Made by a program: the position numbers and the translations under genes. 64,000 nucleotides of DNA from Dactylonectria macrodidyma (taxonomy: Eukaryota; Ascomycota; Sordariomycetes; Hypocreales; Nectriaceae). Shown here piece by piece: positions 47,472-57,486 of this stretch. Where the stretch lies: contig JAGMUV010000001.1 of NCBI GenBank assembly GCA_020744425.1, positions 6,138,001-6,202,000 on the forward strand, in the 5' to 3' direction. The notes beneath the pieces are model-generated. The model was not told the origin of the DNA and made no database searches. It saw only the letters and a list, made by a program, of their open reading frames with translations. Positions within the stretch are counted from its first letter, which is position 1, and each line of letters starts with the position of its first letter.

Positions 47472-47705
47472 TTGCCTTCAAGTGGGTGGATATCGATGGC
47501 CCCTCGTGGGGTTTCGATCTTTGGCACCCTTGAGGCCATGATCGAAACACCAGGTCTAGAAGCCATCGTCATTGCCTCCAACACCGTGTTCCACGTTCCC
47601 CAGAGCATCGCAGCTTTTGAGCAAGGATTGCATGTGTTGTACGAGAAACCCATCGGGTTCAGCTCTGCGACGGAGATGGAGAATGGAAAGGCCATCTCAC
47701 CATAG
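47472..47705 (+). pseudogene. Gfo/Idh/MocA oxidoreductase fragment
   Basis: A 60-residue piece matches the end of the Rossmann half of inositol-dehydrogenase-like enzymes: AMIETPGLEAIVIASNTVFH, then IAAFEQGLHVLYEKPI, where family members have HVLCEKPL. The normal GxGxxG start is missing upstream, and the frame stops at 47705 without the substrate half, so it is a broken remnant of a protein of about 350-400 residues. Confidence 0.6.
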
Positions 47706-49015
47706 ACTATAGAGGCTTTCACACAAGCAAATATGTCCATTTCTTAAGGCCAACCGATAATCTACCCAGAGCGTCCCTGTCAATATACATCGCTGCTAAC
47801 CTATGATGTAGATCTTTGACATTGTGATCTTGAATAGGAAAGCTTCGAGGTAGTCAAGTTGTTTGAGGTAAAGAGCCTGCATCATGTAGAAGTTAGTTAG
47901 AGTACATCCGCTGGTGAAGAACCTTACAGAAGACAGTTTGAAACATTTTAGCGCGTTTTATCGGCGATCAAGAGAACCGTGAAGAACGCTGAATGCCATG
48001 GTCCAGAGAAAAGCAAGTATAGGGTCGTTCCATCATGATTTAGTGCAGAACAAGACACCATTATCAGTCCCATCTAATAAATGTAGGGAAGTAATAGTGA
48101 TGTAATCAAATTTCTAAACCATTTTCATTATTGTGAACATGAATCCCCCTCCACGTAGGGGCGCATAGCTGTCAATTAACGGATGGCAATATGGAGAGCA
48201 CGGTATACACATTTTCTCAACTTAAACTTACAGGTCTGCGCTTGGGTCTTGTCGCTGACTTTGAGTGCTGGCAAGTACTTCAGCATACTAAATTGGTAGG
48301 AAAGTACATGACCCTTGTTCACAGGGTTAATCCGATATGCCCCCTGTAGCTATACTAATCTCAAGATTTCCTTATCGCTGACCTGTTGGACAGACAGTCG
48401 CCCCACTCTCAATGCTGAGGGGTCTGGCTATCCAACTCCTATCCAATAGCAATAATGACAAGATATCACTTCTGTTATCTACTCTGATATGGATATTCGC
48501 ACGCCTCTTGGATGCTATCTTATCACCTTATCGCTAGCAATCATCACCCGAATTGACCATTTCTTCCACCCCTTTGCGCCGAACATGCTTGAGGTTGTCT
48601 AGTTGGCAGTTGCGGGGGCTTGAAACAGTTCCGTTCAATGGTAGAAAAAAGAAAGTCAATGAACTATCGTGAGAAAATGCCACCCAGGCCTTGTGGAGTT
48701 AATCGCGCGTGTCATGAAGCCTAGGCAGTGCTAATGACACCGCCACATATTGAGGTATGCATTGGCTTACACCACTGGAAAAAATACGAGCACCGTATTG
48801 CCGGCATCAGTCGGCGAAGCATTGCAAGTTTTCATGACAGTGGTGATAGCCCCATGTGTGTGATGGTAATATTACAGGGCTTAGGAAGCTTGTGAAACGA
48901 TTCACTTAAAAATATACGGTGAACCACATGCGAAAGACACTAGAATGTTTGATCCAAGACATGTTCCCTCAAAGTAATTTAAACAGATTGTTGAGCCTGA
49001 GCAGACTTTGTCGGT
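47706..49015. other. Gene-free stretch with an orphan GATA cluster
   Basis: About 1.3 kb without supported genes. GATA cores occur at 48372 (TTATCG), 48475 (TTATCT), 48515 (CTATCT), 48520 (TTATCA) and 48528 (TTATCG), away from any start codon that I can identify. Confidence 0.5.
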
Positions 49016-49943
49016 TCAGTCGACTGTGCCGTAAAATCGATCCCCGAAGTCACCCAATCCAGGGCTGATATGGCTGGTTCAGGTTAGTTGAGCACGGAAC
49101 ATGCATTGATGAAGGAGAAACGACATACTTGGACGCCGTTAGTTCCTCATCTACCGCTGCGGTGACTATTTTTAGCTCTGGAAAGCGAGAAGAAAGCGTG
49201 TCTAATCCTTTGCGGGAGGCCACCAGGTTGATAAAATAAACCTGATCCTCCGGCACGCCGGCTGCCTTGATGATGTCAACGGCCATGCAAGCCGAGCCGC
49301 CCGTTGCTAACATCGGTTCGAGGATGAACACGACTAAAAGAATACAAATGTCAACTTGGAATGGCATGTAAATAATTGGAGAGAATTGAGATTTACCCTT
49401 CCTTGTCACGTTCTGTGGGAATTTTGAGTAGAGATGTGTAGGGAGACTTGTTGATTCATCTCTCTGGATCAGAATCTTCCCATAACACAAGGGTCCTCTG
49501 AATCCGATCATTAGCATGTCTTGGTAATAATTGAGGGCACATGTAACGTACGTATGTGTCCTTCGTAACGCATTCTCCATGCTCGCACCAGCTCTCAGTA
49601 TACTCACTCCACAAACCTCGGTGGAGGCCACAGCCCCCAGAAATGTAGCCCCTGTTGGGGTTTTGACATCCAAGGCCTCTGTTGGCAGCAAGTTCAAGGC
49701 TAAACGGGTAAATATGAGAGTTGAGATTTAGATGCGAAGAGTAGAGCTCATACCTGCTGCCATAACAAGGGTTGACACCCTTTCAACGACATCCGCAAAC
49801 TTGGTGCAATCTGTTTCCGAATTTCTCAAGATGGTCATAAGGGTGCACAGGTAGCTATCCTGTGGCAAGACGGTCACGCGACTCGTATTCGATTTGGCAT
49901 CGACCGTGCTGGTCTGAGCACTCGGAACGTCTGATGACGGCAT
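49016..49943 (-). CDS. Uracil phosphoribosyltransferase, Fur1-like type
   Basis: Five exons (49943-49754, 49699-49552, 49497-49397, 49333-49129, 49064-49016) join in phase to 230 residues. Motifs: GVSILRAGASMENALR, YGKILIQRDESTSLPTHLYSK, the PRPP loop ILEPMLATGGSACMA and the rebuilt end PGLGDFGDRFYGTVD encoded mainly by the last 49-nt exon. The GKILIQRDE block is the eukaryotic Fur1 signature, unlike the other copy at 40.6-41.3 kb. It makes UMP from uracil. Six GATA motifs upstream suggest it too is nitrogen-regulated and may be the URC6 equivalent; a general salvage role is possible. Confidence 0.9.
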
Positions 49944-51379
49944 GGCTTCTTCAAAATCTTCTCAGGAAGTTCCACTCGTGAAAGTTCAGGTTGAGAGATG
50001 ATGGAAATGGTTGTTTGAAGTGGACACAAGGTTCAAATCTCCCGCACTGCTTCCTCCATCTTATCGCCGCCCTCATTATTTTGACGGAAGGGGTGTCATG
50101 ACTTGGTGGCGTGTGGGTCCGATAAGCTGCCCCCTCATCCATTATCTGCGTGATAATCTGATATCTAGATGTGCTGTGATAAGTTGCACTCTTACATTGA
50201 AGTGATTGATATGATTGTGCAAGCTTGGAGATTATCTTTTGTCATCTTTGTGGGGGGTTTGAACTTGATGATGCTTGGCGATGACAGGGGCTTTGAGCTG
50301 CCGCATTGGCGATGTCACTCTGATCGGGCTGGTTTCCAATCAGGGCCACATTCACGAATGATGAACCGCGGGTAGTATCCAAGGACCGGTCCGTCAATGA
50401 ACATCTGATCTCACCAGACCAGGTAGACTAGGCGATTGGAATAATGCTCGACACGTTTGGGATATTACGCAAATTCTCACGTGAATCGAACAAAATTCGA
50501 ACTCATCGAATTCCATATCCGACCTCAAAGCCTAGGTCTTGCGGTCCTAAGACAAGTTGCCTCTGAGCTCCGATTTAGTGCTTCTACAATCATCAAGTAG
50601 CCAGCAACGGCATTTCGCCAATAGTCTTTCTCCGGTGGTGAATCTTGAGTGGTCTCACAGCAATCCGAACCCGCACTCGCCTTGTGAACCCAGGTCAAGA
50701 TGCTTTCCACACAAGAGGCTTCACAATCGTCGAAGCAAATATAAGAGTCATTATCTGGAACATCATAATCTGAAAAGTCATCATCTAAGTATTCTCTCTA
50801 GTCCTTGAACAAAGCCTCTCCTATGTCGTTATTTAAAGAAATCGGGTCTTCCGAATATTAATCAGCGTTGAAGATGGAGCTCGAAGTTTGAAATCCCTCT
50901 ATGTTGATCTCGAGGGCTTCTAGGCTGCATTTGAACGGATAATGCACTTTCCTATTCCTGGCGGTGGACAGAAGTCGCAGCTTGTTGTTGGAAAGTGTGA
51001 TGCACTTGTAGCACGCAGGAAGAGTGAATTCGAGTCACTGTTTCCGTGATCGTGAGGCGGCATAAATACTTGCGGGAAAAAGACGAGCCAAGTTGATCAA
51101 AGATTTGATCTCAAGTCTCATGAGGCAATCAGAGAAGTGACATCACGAACACCGAGTCGCACCAATTGTGAATAATAGAGATAATAGCACGTATCGAAGA
51201 AGAACGGAAGTCTAGATTTCAGGTTCACTCAGTACAGCGTCAAGTAATAGTTGAGTTTTGTGTTGACATGTTCGTACGCGGGGAAGTCTCATAAGGGCCG
51301 GCGATATATTACTTCGTAGATAGTGTCACCATCACCCCATTAAATGTAATGTCACCGCGTCCTCTTTACCTTCTATCGC
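49944..51379. other. Gene-free stretch upstream of the Fur1-like gene
   Basis: It contains the GATA cluster listed separately. Beyond about 50.3 kb only short unsupported frames occur. Confidence 0.5.
50061..50237. promoter_or_regulatory. GATA-motif cluster upstream of the Fur1-like UPRTase
   Basis: GATA cores at 50061 (TTATCG), 50120 (CGATAAG), 50142 (TTATCT), 50151 (TGATAA), 50177 (TGATAAG) and 50232 (TTATCT), 118-294 nt upstream of the start codon at 49943. Confidence 0.6.
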
Positions 51380-52658
51380 TTGCAGCTGAGGTTCAAAGTT
51401 GTCTTGAAAATAGAAAGACCAAGTGAACACTGGTCAGGTTTCACGAGCCTGGATCCAAAGTCGGACAAAAACAAGCGAATCCAGCTTCTCCTCTCGTCGG
51501 CGAACTTCGAATATTTGAAGACACACGCGATAGAGTTGCGGAGGAGGCATCAACCCAGCTTGCCTATCCATGTCGAGTGTACCACTGACCTGACGCATTT
51601 CGCATCTGGATTCAACAATTTGGTCCTGGAAGTCGCCTTTTCAGACAATGTGAACTGGATCCCTCGAATCCCGCATCAAGCCCTCGATGAAGGCGATAGG
51701 ATCTCGATGCTCAGCGAGATTGTGACAATGAAAATAACCCACCAACATACCACCGTTCCTATCCCGCAAATTTTCGACTTTGAGACATTCGCAAACCAAC
51801 CCTTTGGCTACCCTTATGTTTTCATGGAGTATCTAAGTGTTCGTACCCTCCCGAATGGCGTAGCGACAACTATCCCTCCGCAACACCATACCAAGGCCGC
51901 CAAACAGCTATCCAATGTCTTTGCGGAGCTCCAGAATCTGACATTCAGCCGCATTGGGCGTCTGTGGTGTGGATAGAATGCCGGTCAGCCCGTTGAGATC
52001 ATTCCTATGGCCTGGCATTCCGCACCTGGCCCTTTGGAAACTTCGCTCGAGTCTTTTTACCACCAGAGACAGGGCGAGAACCGGGATAATGGCCATGCAT
52101 CCAGATGAACCAGACTGGCTGACGGCATATTTGGTCCTGAAATCGGCTCTGACTCAAACTATCATTGAGGATAGAGTCCGAGGCCCTTTTCCCCTTTGTC
52201 ATCTCGACCTACATTTCGGCAATATGCTTTTTGACAACGAATACAAGCCGACAGGGGTCATTGACTGGAGCAGTGCCCAGGCTGCCCCTCTGGAGCAGTT
52301 ACCAGTGTGCCCAGAATTTGTCACATTTCCGGGGCTATCAGATGAGGAGAATCGACCTATTGTGGAGCTGAAGAAGCTCGTTGTGGGTTCTCTCAGGGAA
52401 ATGGAGAGAACTCAAGAAAAGAGGCCGCACTTGGGTAGTCCAGCGGTGGACATGACACAGCGCCCGAATCTCACGCCCCTTTCTACCTACATGGTTTCCA
52501 AAGTGCGGAGATCACCCATCGTCAGTACATGGCTTCACCAAGAGGAAGTCTTTGGGCTGGTAAGATGGTGGCAAAGCTCGTCTACGGAGAAGTATTACTT
52601 GGGAGCGGCTGAGGGAGGTACACGGTACCATACCGCTTTCTTAGACTTGTATTTGTGA
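51380..52658 (+). pseudogene. Broken APH-type (aminoglycoside phosphotransferase fold) kinase gene
   Basis: The N-terminal part reads FASGFNNLVLEVAFSDNVNW, VPIPQIFDFE and PYVFMEYLSVRTLPNG, typical of fungal APH-fold proteins. An in-frame TAG at 51974-51976 interrupts the gene after IGRLWCG, although homologous-looking sequence (GQPVEIIPMAWHSAPGPLE) continues in the same frame. Near 52080 the frame shifts by one base. The catalytic half follows in the new frame: CHLDLHFGNMLFD (the HxDxxxxN loop) and GVIDWSSAQ (the metal-binding Asp). Two independent lesions without splice signals indicate a pseudogene. The original substrate is unknown. Confidence 0.75.
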
Positions 52659-53090
52659 CTGTATTACAGGGCTTAATTCCAAGGCCAACTTCAGAGAGGC
52701 CGAGGCTAGCACAGATGTTAAGCAAGATGAGAGCCTTGTTTAGGTATGGATCAGTTTTGACGCCTAGCTCATCCGTACCTTGGCGACTGAAGAGCCAAAA
52801 TACGACCCCGAAAGAGACATTCATGGCTGTCCTTTCTGCGTCTACATTCTGGGATAATACTAGCGGGGGTTGCTATTCAACGCTTGTTGGGTCAAGTGGT
52901 ATCAAATGTAGTGCTTATGACTGAAGTCACCCAATTGTCCGTAGAGAACACCTCCAGCCACTATCTAACTAAGTAGTAGTTCCATCTGCCCGGCATCAAC
53001 TTGCCAAGTAATTCGCCAAACCGAGTGCTATCTCTGGCCACAGCCTGAAAAAATGTTACCCAAGTCTTAGTAACTGTGCCTTGCTTGCCC
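52659..53090. other. Gene-free stretch
   Basis: 3' flanks only; nothing is recognised. Confidence 0.5.
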
Positions 53091-54803
53091 TCACGCTTCC
53101 TCGCAGTCGATTACGACACGACCTTTTCCACGGCTCACGCAGCTTAGCATGACAGTTTCCTTCTGTTCTTGATCAAGCGCAACACCATTGTGGATAACTT
53201 CGCCTCCACAATGCTGCACCATACATGTTCCACAATTACCTACAAGACAGGATGATTCGATGTCAAAACCCGCCTCGACCAAGACGTCTAGAAGCGACTT
53301 CTCCTGTGGCACTGGTATTCTTCTGCTAGTACTCTTGATCTCAACTTCAAATGCTTCCTGATTTTCCACTGACGGTCCTTTGAATGATTCAAAATGCGTG
53401 TTGGATCGTGGATATCCAAGCTTCGTCGCCAATGATTGGCATGCATCGAGTAAGGAGGATGGACCGCAAACGTAGATCTTTATGTCGAAGGTCACATCGT
53501 TGCTTGGTCCTGGAATGACAGCACTGGGATCTAATCGTTGACCCTCATCCTTTGCATAAATGGTCGTTTGTTGGAACGGAAGCTGCTGAAGATACGAGGC
53601 ATCACGCCGACTTCGCACAGCGTAATGCACCTCAAACTCGGTAATTGAGCGGGATAGTGTCCTGATCTCGGGAAGGAAAGCCGTGATTCCGATACCACCG
53701 ACGATGAAGATGTGCTTTTTTATGCGCTCATCTTTGAGACAGTCCCGTCCCAATTCCCCTTGATTGCCCTTTGCGGCCTGGATGATGTCTCCAACACCAA
53801 GATCATTGTGTAAAAAGCGCGATCCCCCACGCGAGTTGCCGTCGAGAGCTACTCCCAGCTCAAACTTCTCAAAGGTACCAGAAACGACTGAGTATGCTCG
53901 CGTGTAGCGAGAGTCAGGTCCAAATTTGATGCGAACGTGAGCAAACGATGAAAAATCTCTGTCTTCAGTCTCCATGCTGCCGTCGACGTTGGCGAAGACA
54001 AACTTTTTGACCCTTGGCGTCAAAGATGTCTTCTTGACCAGTTTAAAGGACCTCCAGGCTGTGGCTTTCATGTCTCCAACTAATCGGCCATTCATATCCT
54101 CAACCCCTTGAGTCAGTCTAGTGCTGAAGATACCGAGCAGCTCTGTTCCAAGAGCGGGAAGGTGGCTAAGCTCAGCTAGGGCATCGGCATTATCCGGGTC
54201 GTGGTAGAGAAAGTTCTGGACTCGAGACAGCGACCAGGAAGGGTTGATGCGCTCAATGAGCTCGATTTTGTCTCCTTCTTTGACATGCCCCGGTTTGAGG
54301 ACCCGATAATACCACCCGGTACGACCAGAGTTCTGAGAAGAACTAGATGCTTTCTTGTACTCAAATCGGTGATTCAGCTTGTAGCAAGGCTGCCTAGGTT
54401 GCGAGACTTGGAGTACCACTTCTTCTCCAAGGCGATATTTATCTCCGACGCAGACATTGCCTTCGTGCATGTGTGCCGCGGAAATGTTCTCGCCAAAACC
54501 ACCCGGCTTGAAGAGATGCTCACGCCCCGGGGCCTCTTCATTCCAAACCCCATAATGCTTTGAGCAATACTGATGAATGGCCTTGTCGATCCCCCCGTGG
54601 AATTCGTAAGACTGCTCATCTCCTACAAGGCCTAAGTCTGTAACTTGGACCAATCCCTTCTGAGGTTGCTTGTTGATGGCTGTACGGAATCTGGTTGGGC
54701 CGAATGGCTTGACTTTCCCCAATCGAAGGCTGGTGATGAAATCATTTGGAGGCAGCGGAACACCGTGGGCTGGTGTTTCCGACTGGGAGCTGCTGGTGGC
54801 CAT
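53091..54803 (-). CDS. MOSC domain fused to phthalate-dioxygenase-reductase-type FMN/NAD/2Fe-2S reductase
   Basis: The chosen ATG gives a single exon of 570 residues; the frame remains open upstream to 55007. Residues 20-240 are a YiiM-like MOSC domain (GLVGDEQSYEFHGGIDKAIH, FGENISAAHMHEGNVCVGD, VSQPRQPCYKL with the conserved Cys). Residues about 255-470 are a ferredoxin-reductase module (RAYSVVSG for flavin, IFIVGGIGITAFLPEI and IYVCGPSSLLDAC for NAD). The C-terminus is a plant-type 2Fe-2S domain, C-x4-C-x2-C (SSCLVGNCGTCMVQHCGGEV) with the last Cys in MLSCVS. MOSC proteins carry out molybdenum-cofactor-linked reductions of N-hydroxylated compounds; here the electron chain is built in. It is divergent from an old-yellow-enzyme gene, suggesting joint reductive detoxification. 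Confidence 0.9.
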   Translation of the reverse strand: MATSSSQSETPAHGVPLPPNDFITSLRLGKVKPFGPTRFRTAINKQPQKGLVQVTDLGLVGDEQSYEFHGGIDKAIHQYCSKHYGVWNEEAPGREHLFKPGGFGENISAAHMHEGNVCVGDKYRLGEEVVLQVSQPRQPCYKLNHRFEYKKASSSSQNSGRTGWYYRVLKPGHVKEGDKIELIERINPSWSLSRVQNFLYHDPDNADALAELSHLPALGTELLGIFSTRLTQGVEDMNGRLVGDMKATAWRSFKLVKKTSLTPRVKKFVFANVDGSMETEDRDFSSFAHVRIKFGPDSRYTRAYSVVSGTFEKFELGVALDGNSRGGSRFLHNDLGVGDIIQAAKGNQGELGRDCLKDERIKKHIFIVGGIGITAFLPEIRTLSRSITEFEVHYAVRSRRDASYLQQLPFQQTTIYAKDEGQRLDPSAVIPGPSNDVTFDIKIYVCGPSSLLDACQSLATKLGYPRSNTHFESFKGPSVENQEAFEVEIKSTSRRIPVPQEKSLLDVLVEAGFDIESSCLVGNCGTCMVQHCGGEVIHNGVALDQEQKETVMLSCVSRGKGRVVIDCEEA

Positions 54804-56049
54804 GTCTGAGTTGATGTGTTGACAGATTGAATTTGCGACTTCCGCGATAGCTAGGCAATACCTGTGAGTGCTAGGACATACGGCAAAAAGGTTCTGCAGA
54901 TATGAATAATTAATATTGCAGGTTAGGCTGTGAGGAAACCCGATTCTTAAAGGCCATTGCCAAATGAGTCCAAGGGGAGTCATTGAAGACCCAGAAGGCG
55001 TATACAACTGATCCTGCTTGCAAGTGGCAATGTTGGAAGCTAGCCGAATTAGGAAGGCTCCCCACGAAGCATGTCAACATTTATTCATATTGTCAACAAT
55101 TAATCGACCAAAGGCCCGAATACACTAAGCCTCGACTCAATGGACTCGAAAAATTGATTAGATCTGATTAGGGAAAAAAACACGTCGTCAAGAGATTGGT
55201 TTGATCGTGCAAAGTTTCCTCATTTAATCCGAGACATATTCCAGGAGCCGGAGGTCAATCTCTTCATTGCAGGAGCAATAGGTGGCAGAGACGAACAATC
55301 AAGACCGAAGCGAATAGTAAACGCAGAAATCATATACCTAGGGTCTCTAGGGTCTCAAGCAATAGGAAACGGGTCAACGGAGGTACATCAAGGGTAAGTA
55401 TCGGACTTGGTCAGGTTTGGTTCACTTACCTACCCTGTAGCGAAGAAACATGCCCAGAAGCAAGGGTTGCCTCACATTCTTGGTCTACACCTGTCCATTT
55501 TCGTAATCTACTGTTTCTCATTTCCTCATCGCTAAACCCAACCACAGTACCTGCGTACATAGAGATCAGGTGGTTATTGCAGACAAGTGAATCGTGACAA
55601 TTCGCCCTTGATGAAGCGAACAACTTATCGATAAGGCAATCTAGGCTTAGTTACTCCGATCGGAGGAACAACCCTACCCGCTCCCGTTTCGTAGTTGCTC
55701 CGAGAAAGTGGGGATACTACGGCCTAGTCTTCAAGAACCGGAGACGGGATTCAACTTGCCCCTGTTAAATGTCCGCCAATTTATGTATTTCTTGACTGGG
55801 ATCTGACCGACGGAATGGTCGGAGGGAATTACTGGCCGAACCGGCGTGGAAAGGCGGGTGGTACACAACTATCGCCTGGTTATATCACTGGGTACAAATG
55901 ATAACATTATCCCAACGTAGACATCAAGGCTACATAACTGAAAGTTATTGGTAGCCTGTTCAAGGTTTTTTAAAATCAGGGTTCAATCAATGCAAGCTAG
56001 AATTCGTTTACCGAATTCTCGGGTTAAAGCACTTGGCCAGTCACTCGTC
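54804..56049. promoter_or_regulatory. Divergent promoter region with two perfect palindromes
   Basis: Between the reductase and old-yellow-enzyme genes lie two perfect 12-nt palindromes about 20 nt apart: CTTATCGATAAG at 55624-55635 and CTCCGATCGGAG at 55654-55665. The second contains inverted CCG/CGG half sites of the kind bound by Zn2Cys6 factors. More CGG triplets occur at 55800-55850. No gene is seen. Confidence 0.45.
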
Positions 56050-57486
56050 ATGGCTGCTCTCCAAGACTCCAAGCAGTTGGCATGCGGACTGACGTTGCCG
56101 AATCGGTTCGTCAAGGTGAGACGCTCTGCTCACCAATACATGACTCAACTTAATTTGGTGGTAGGCCGCCATGGCAGAGAAGCTGGACAATGGATCGAAT
56201 ATTCCCAATGACGACACGTTGAGAATATATAAGGAATGGTCCAAGGGAGGATGGGGCTTGATGATCACAGGTTCGGTCCGTCACTCCCACGACTCGCTTC
56301 GTGTATCGCTGATAATTACGACAGGAAACGTCCATGTCGATCCCTCGCACTTGAACAGCAAGGGCGACTTGTCAATTGACCGCACACGTTTCTCCGACCC
56401 AGCCTACAGAGAGGGATGGCGAAAATGGGCCGATGCATGCACAACACCAGCTGTCTTACAGATCAATCATCCAGGCCGCCAATCTCCGCGAGGAGCAGGC
56501 ACTCGCGGACCATTCGCCCAGGCCGTAGCACCGTCAGGGATTCCCCTGGATTTTGGGAGCGGCATAGCGCAAAGGCTGCTCCGAAACCTCGTGTTTGGAT
56601 CGCCGCGGGAGCTAACAACTGAGGAGGTTGAGGAAATTATTGAGAGGTTCGTCCAGGCCGGCAAGTTTGCCTACGAAAGCGGCTTCAGTGGCGTCGAGAT
56701 CCACGCCGCACATGGATATCTCTTGGCTCAGTTCATGTCCAGCCGCACCAACACGCGGACAGACGGATATGGCGGCTCGCCGTCTAAGCGGGTCGAGATT
56801 GTTGCTCAAATTCTTCGTCGGGTTCGGGCTGCGACGTCGCCGACCTTTTGTGTCGGTCTCAAGCTGAATTCCGCAGACATGGACCATGATGGTGACACTA
56901 TTGAAGACTTTCTAGAGCAGCTACAACTCCTGGTGGAGTGTGGGATTGACTTTTTGGAGATTAGTGGCGGAACATACGAGAACCCAACGGTAAGAAAGGG
57001 GCTGGCTGTACGAGATGGATTAGACTCATGCTAACAAGAAACTCAGATGTCACAAGGCGTCAACGACAACACTGCTACCAAGAGTGCGAGCACAGTACGA
57101 CGCGAAGCCTTCTTCCTCTCTTTTGCGTCTATCATTCGCGAGAAATACCCGTCCCTTCCGCTCGTCGTCACCGGCGGTTTCAGAAGCTTAGGTGGAATGG
57201 AAGACGCCATCAAGAGGGGTCAATGCGACTTCGTCGGGCTCGGACGCCCTGCTGTTATGACTCCTCACGCACCGACCGAGTTGCTGAAGAGCGAGGACCT
57301 CACGACAAAGCTACGTGCTCCGAGGATCGAGATGGAGTGGTGGAAGAAGTGGCTGCGCGTGAGGGCGCTGGGAGCGAGTACAGAAAACGTAAGTCATTCT
57401 TTGCCACCTGAGCTGGGCGTTGTTGCTAATTTGTTAAACCGAAGAATTGGTATGCAGCTCAAATAAGGAAGCTGGGACTACTGTGA
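56050..57486 (+). CDS. Old yellow enzyme family NADH:flavin oxidoreductase
   Basis: Exons 56050-56115, 56165-56270, 56325-56989, 57047-57388 and 57445-57486 join in phase to 406 residues. Family features: LPNRFVK-AAMAEKLDNGSNIP at the start, GLMITGNVHVD, LQINHPGRQSPRG, GVEIHAAHGYLLAQFMSSRTN with the catalytic His pair region, TDGYGGSPSKR, FLEISGGTYENP, and the FMN-phosphate block VVTGGFRSLGG with DFVGLGRPA. It is an FMN TIM barrel that reduces activated C=C bonds or nitro groups with NAD(P)H. The neighbour with the MOSC-reductase fusion on the opposite strand suggests co-regulation. Confidence 0.9.

Noticed and set aside
55426..55623. 65-residue minus-strand frame in the reductase / old-yellow-enzyme promoter
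   Set aside because: It has no family resemblance and overlaps the palindrome-bearing promoter region.
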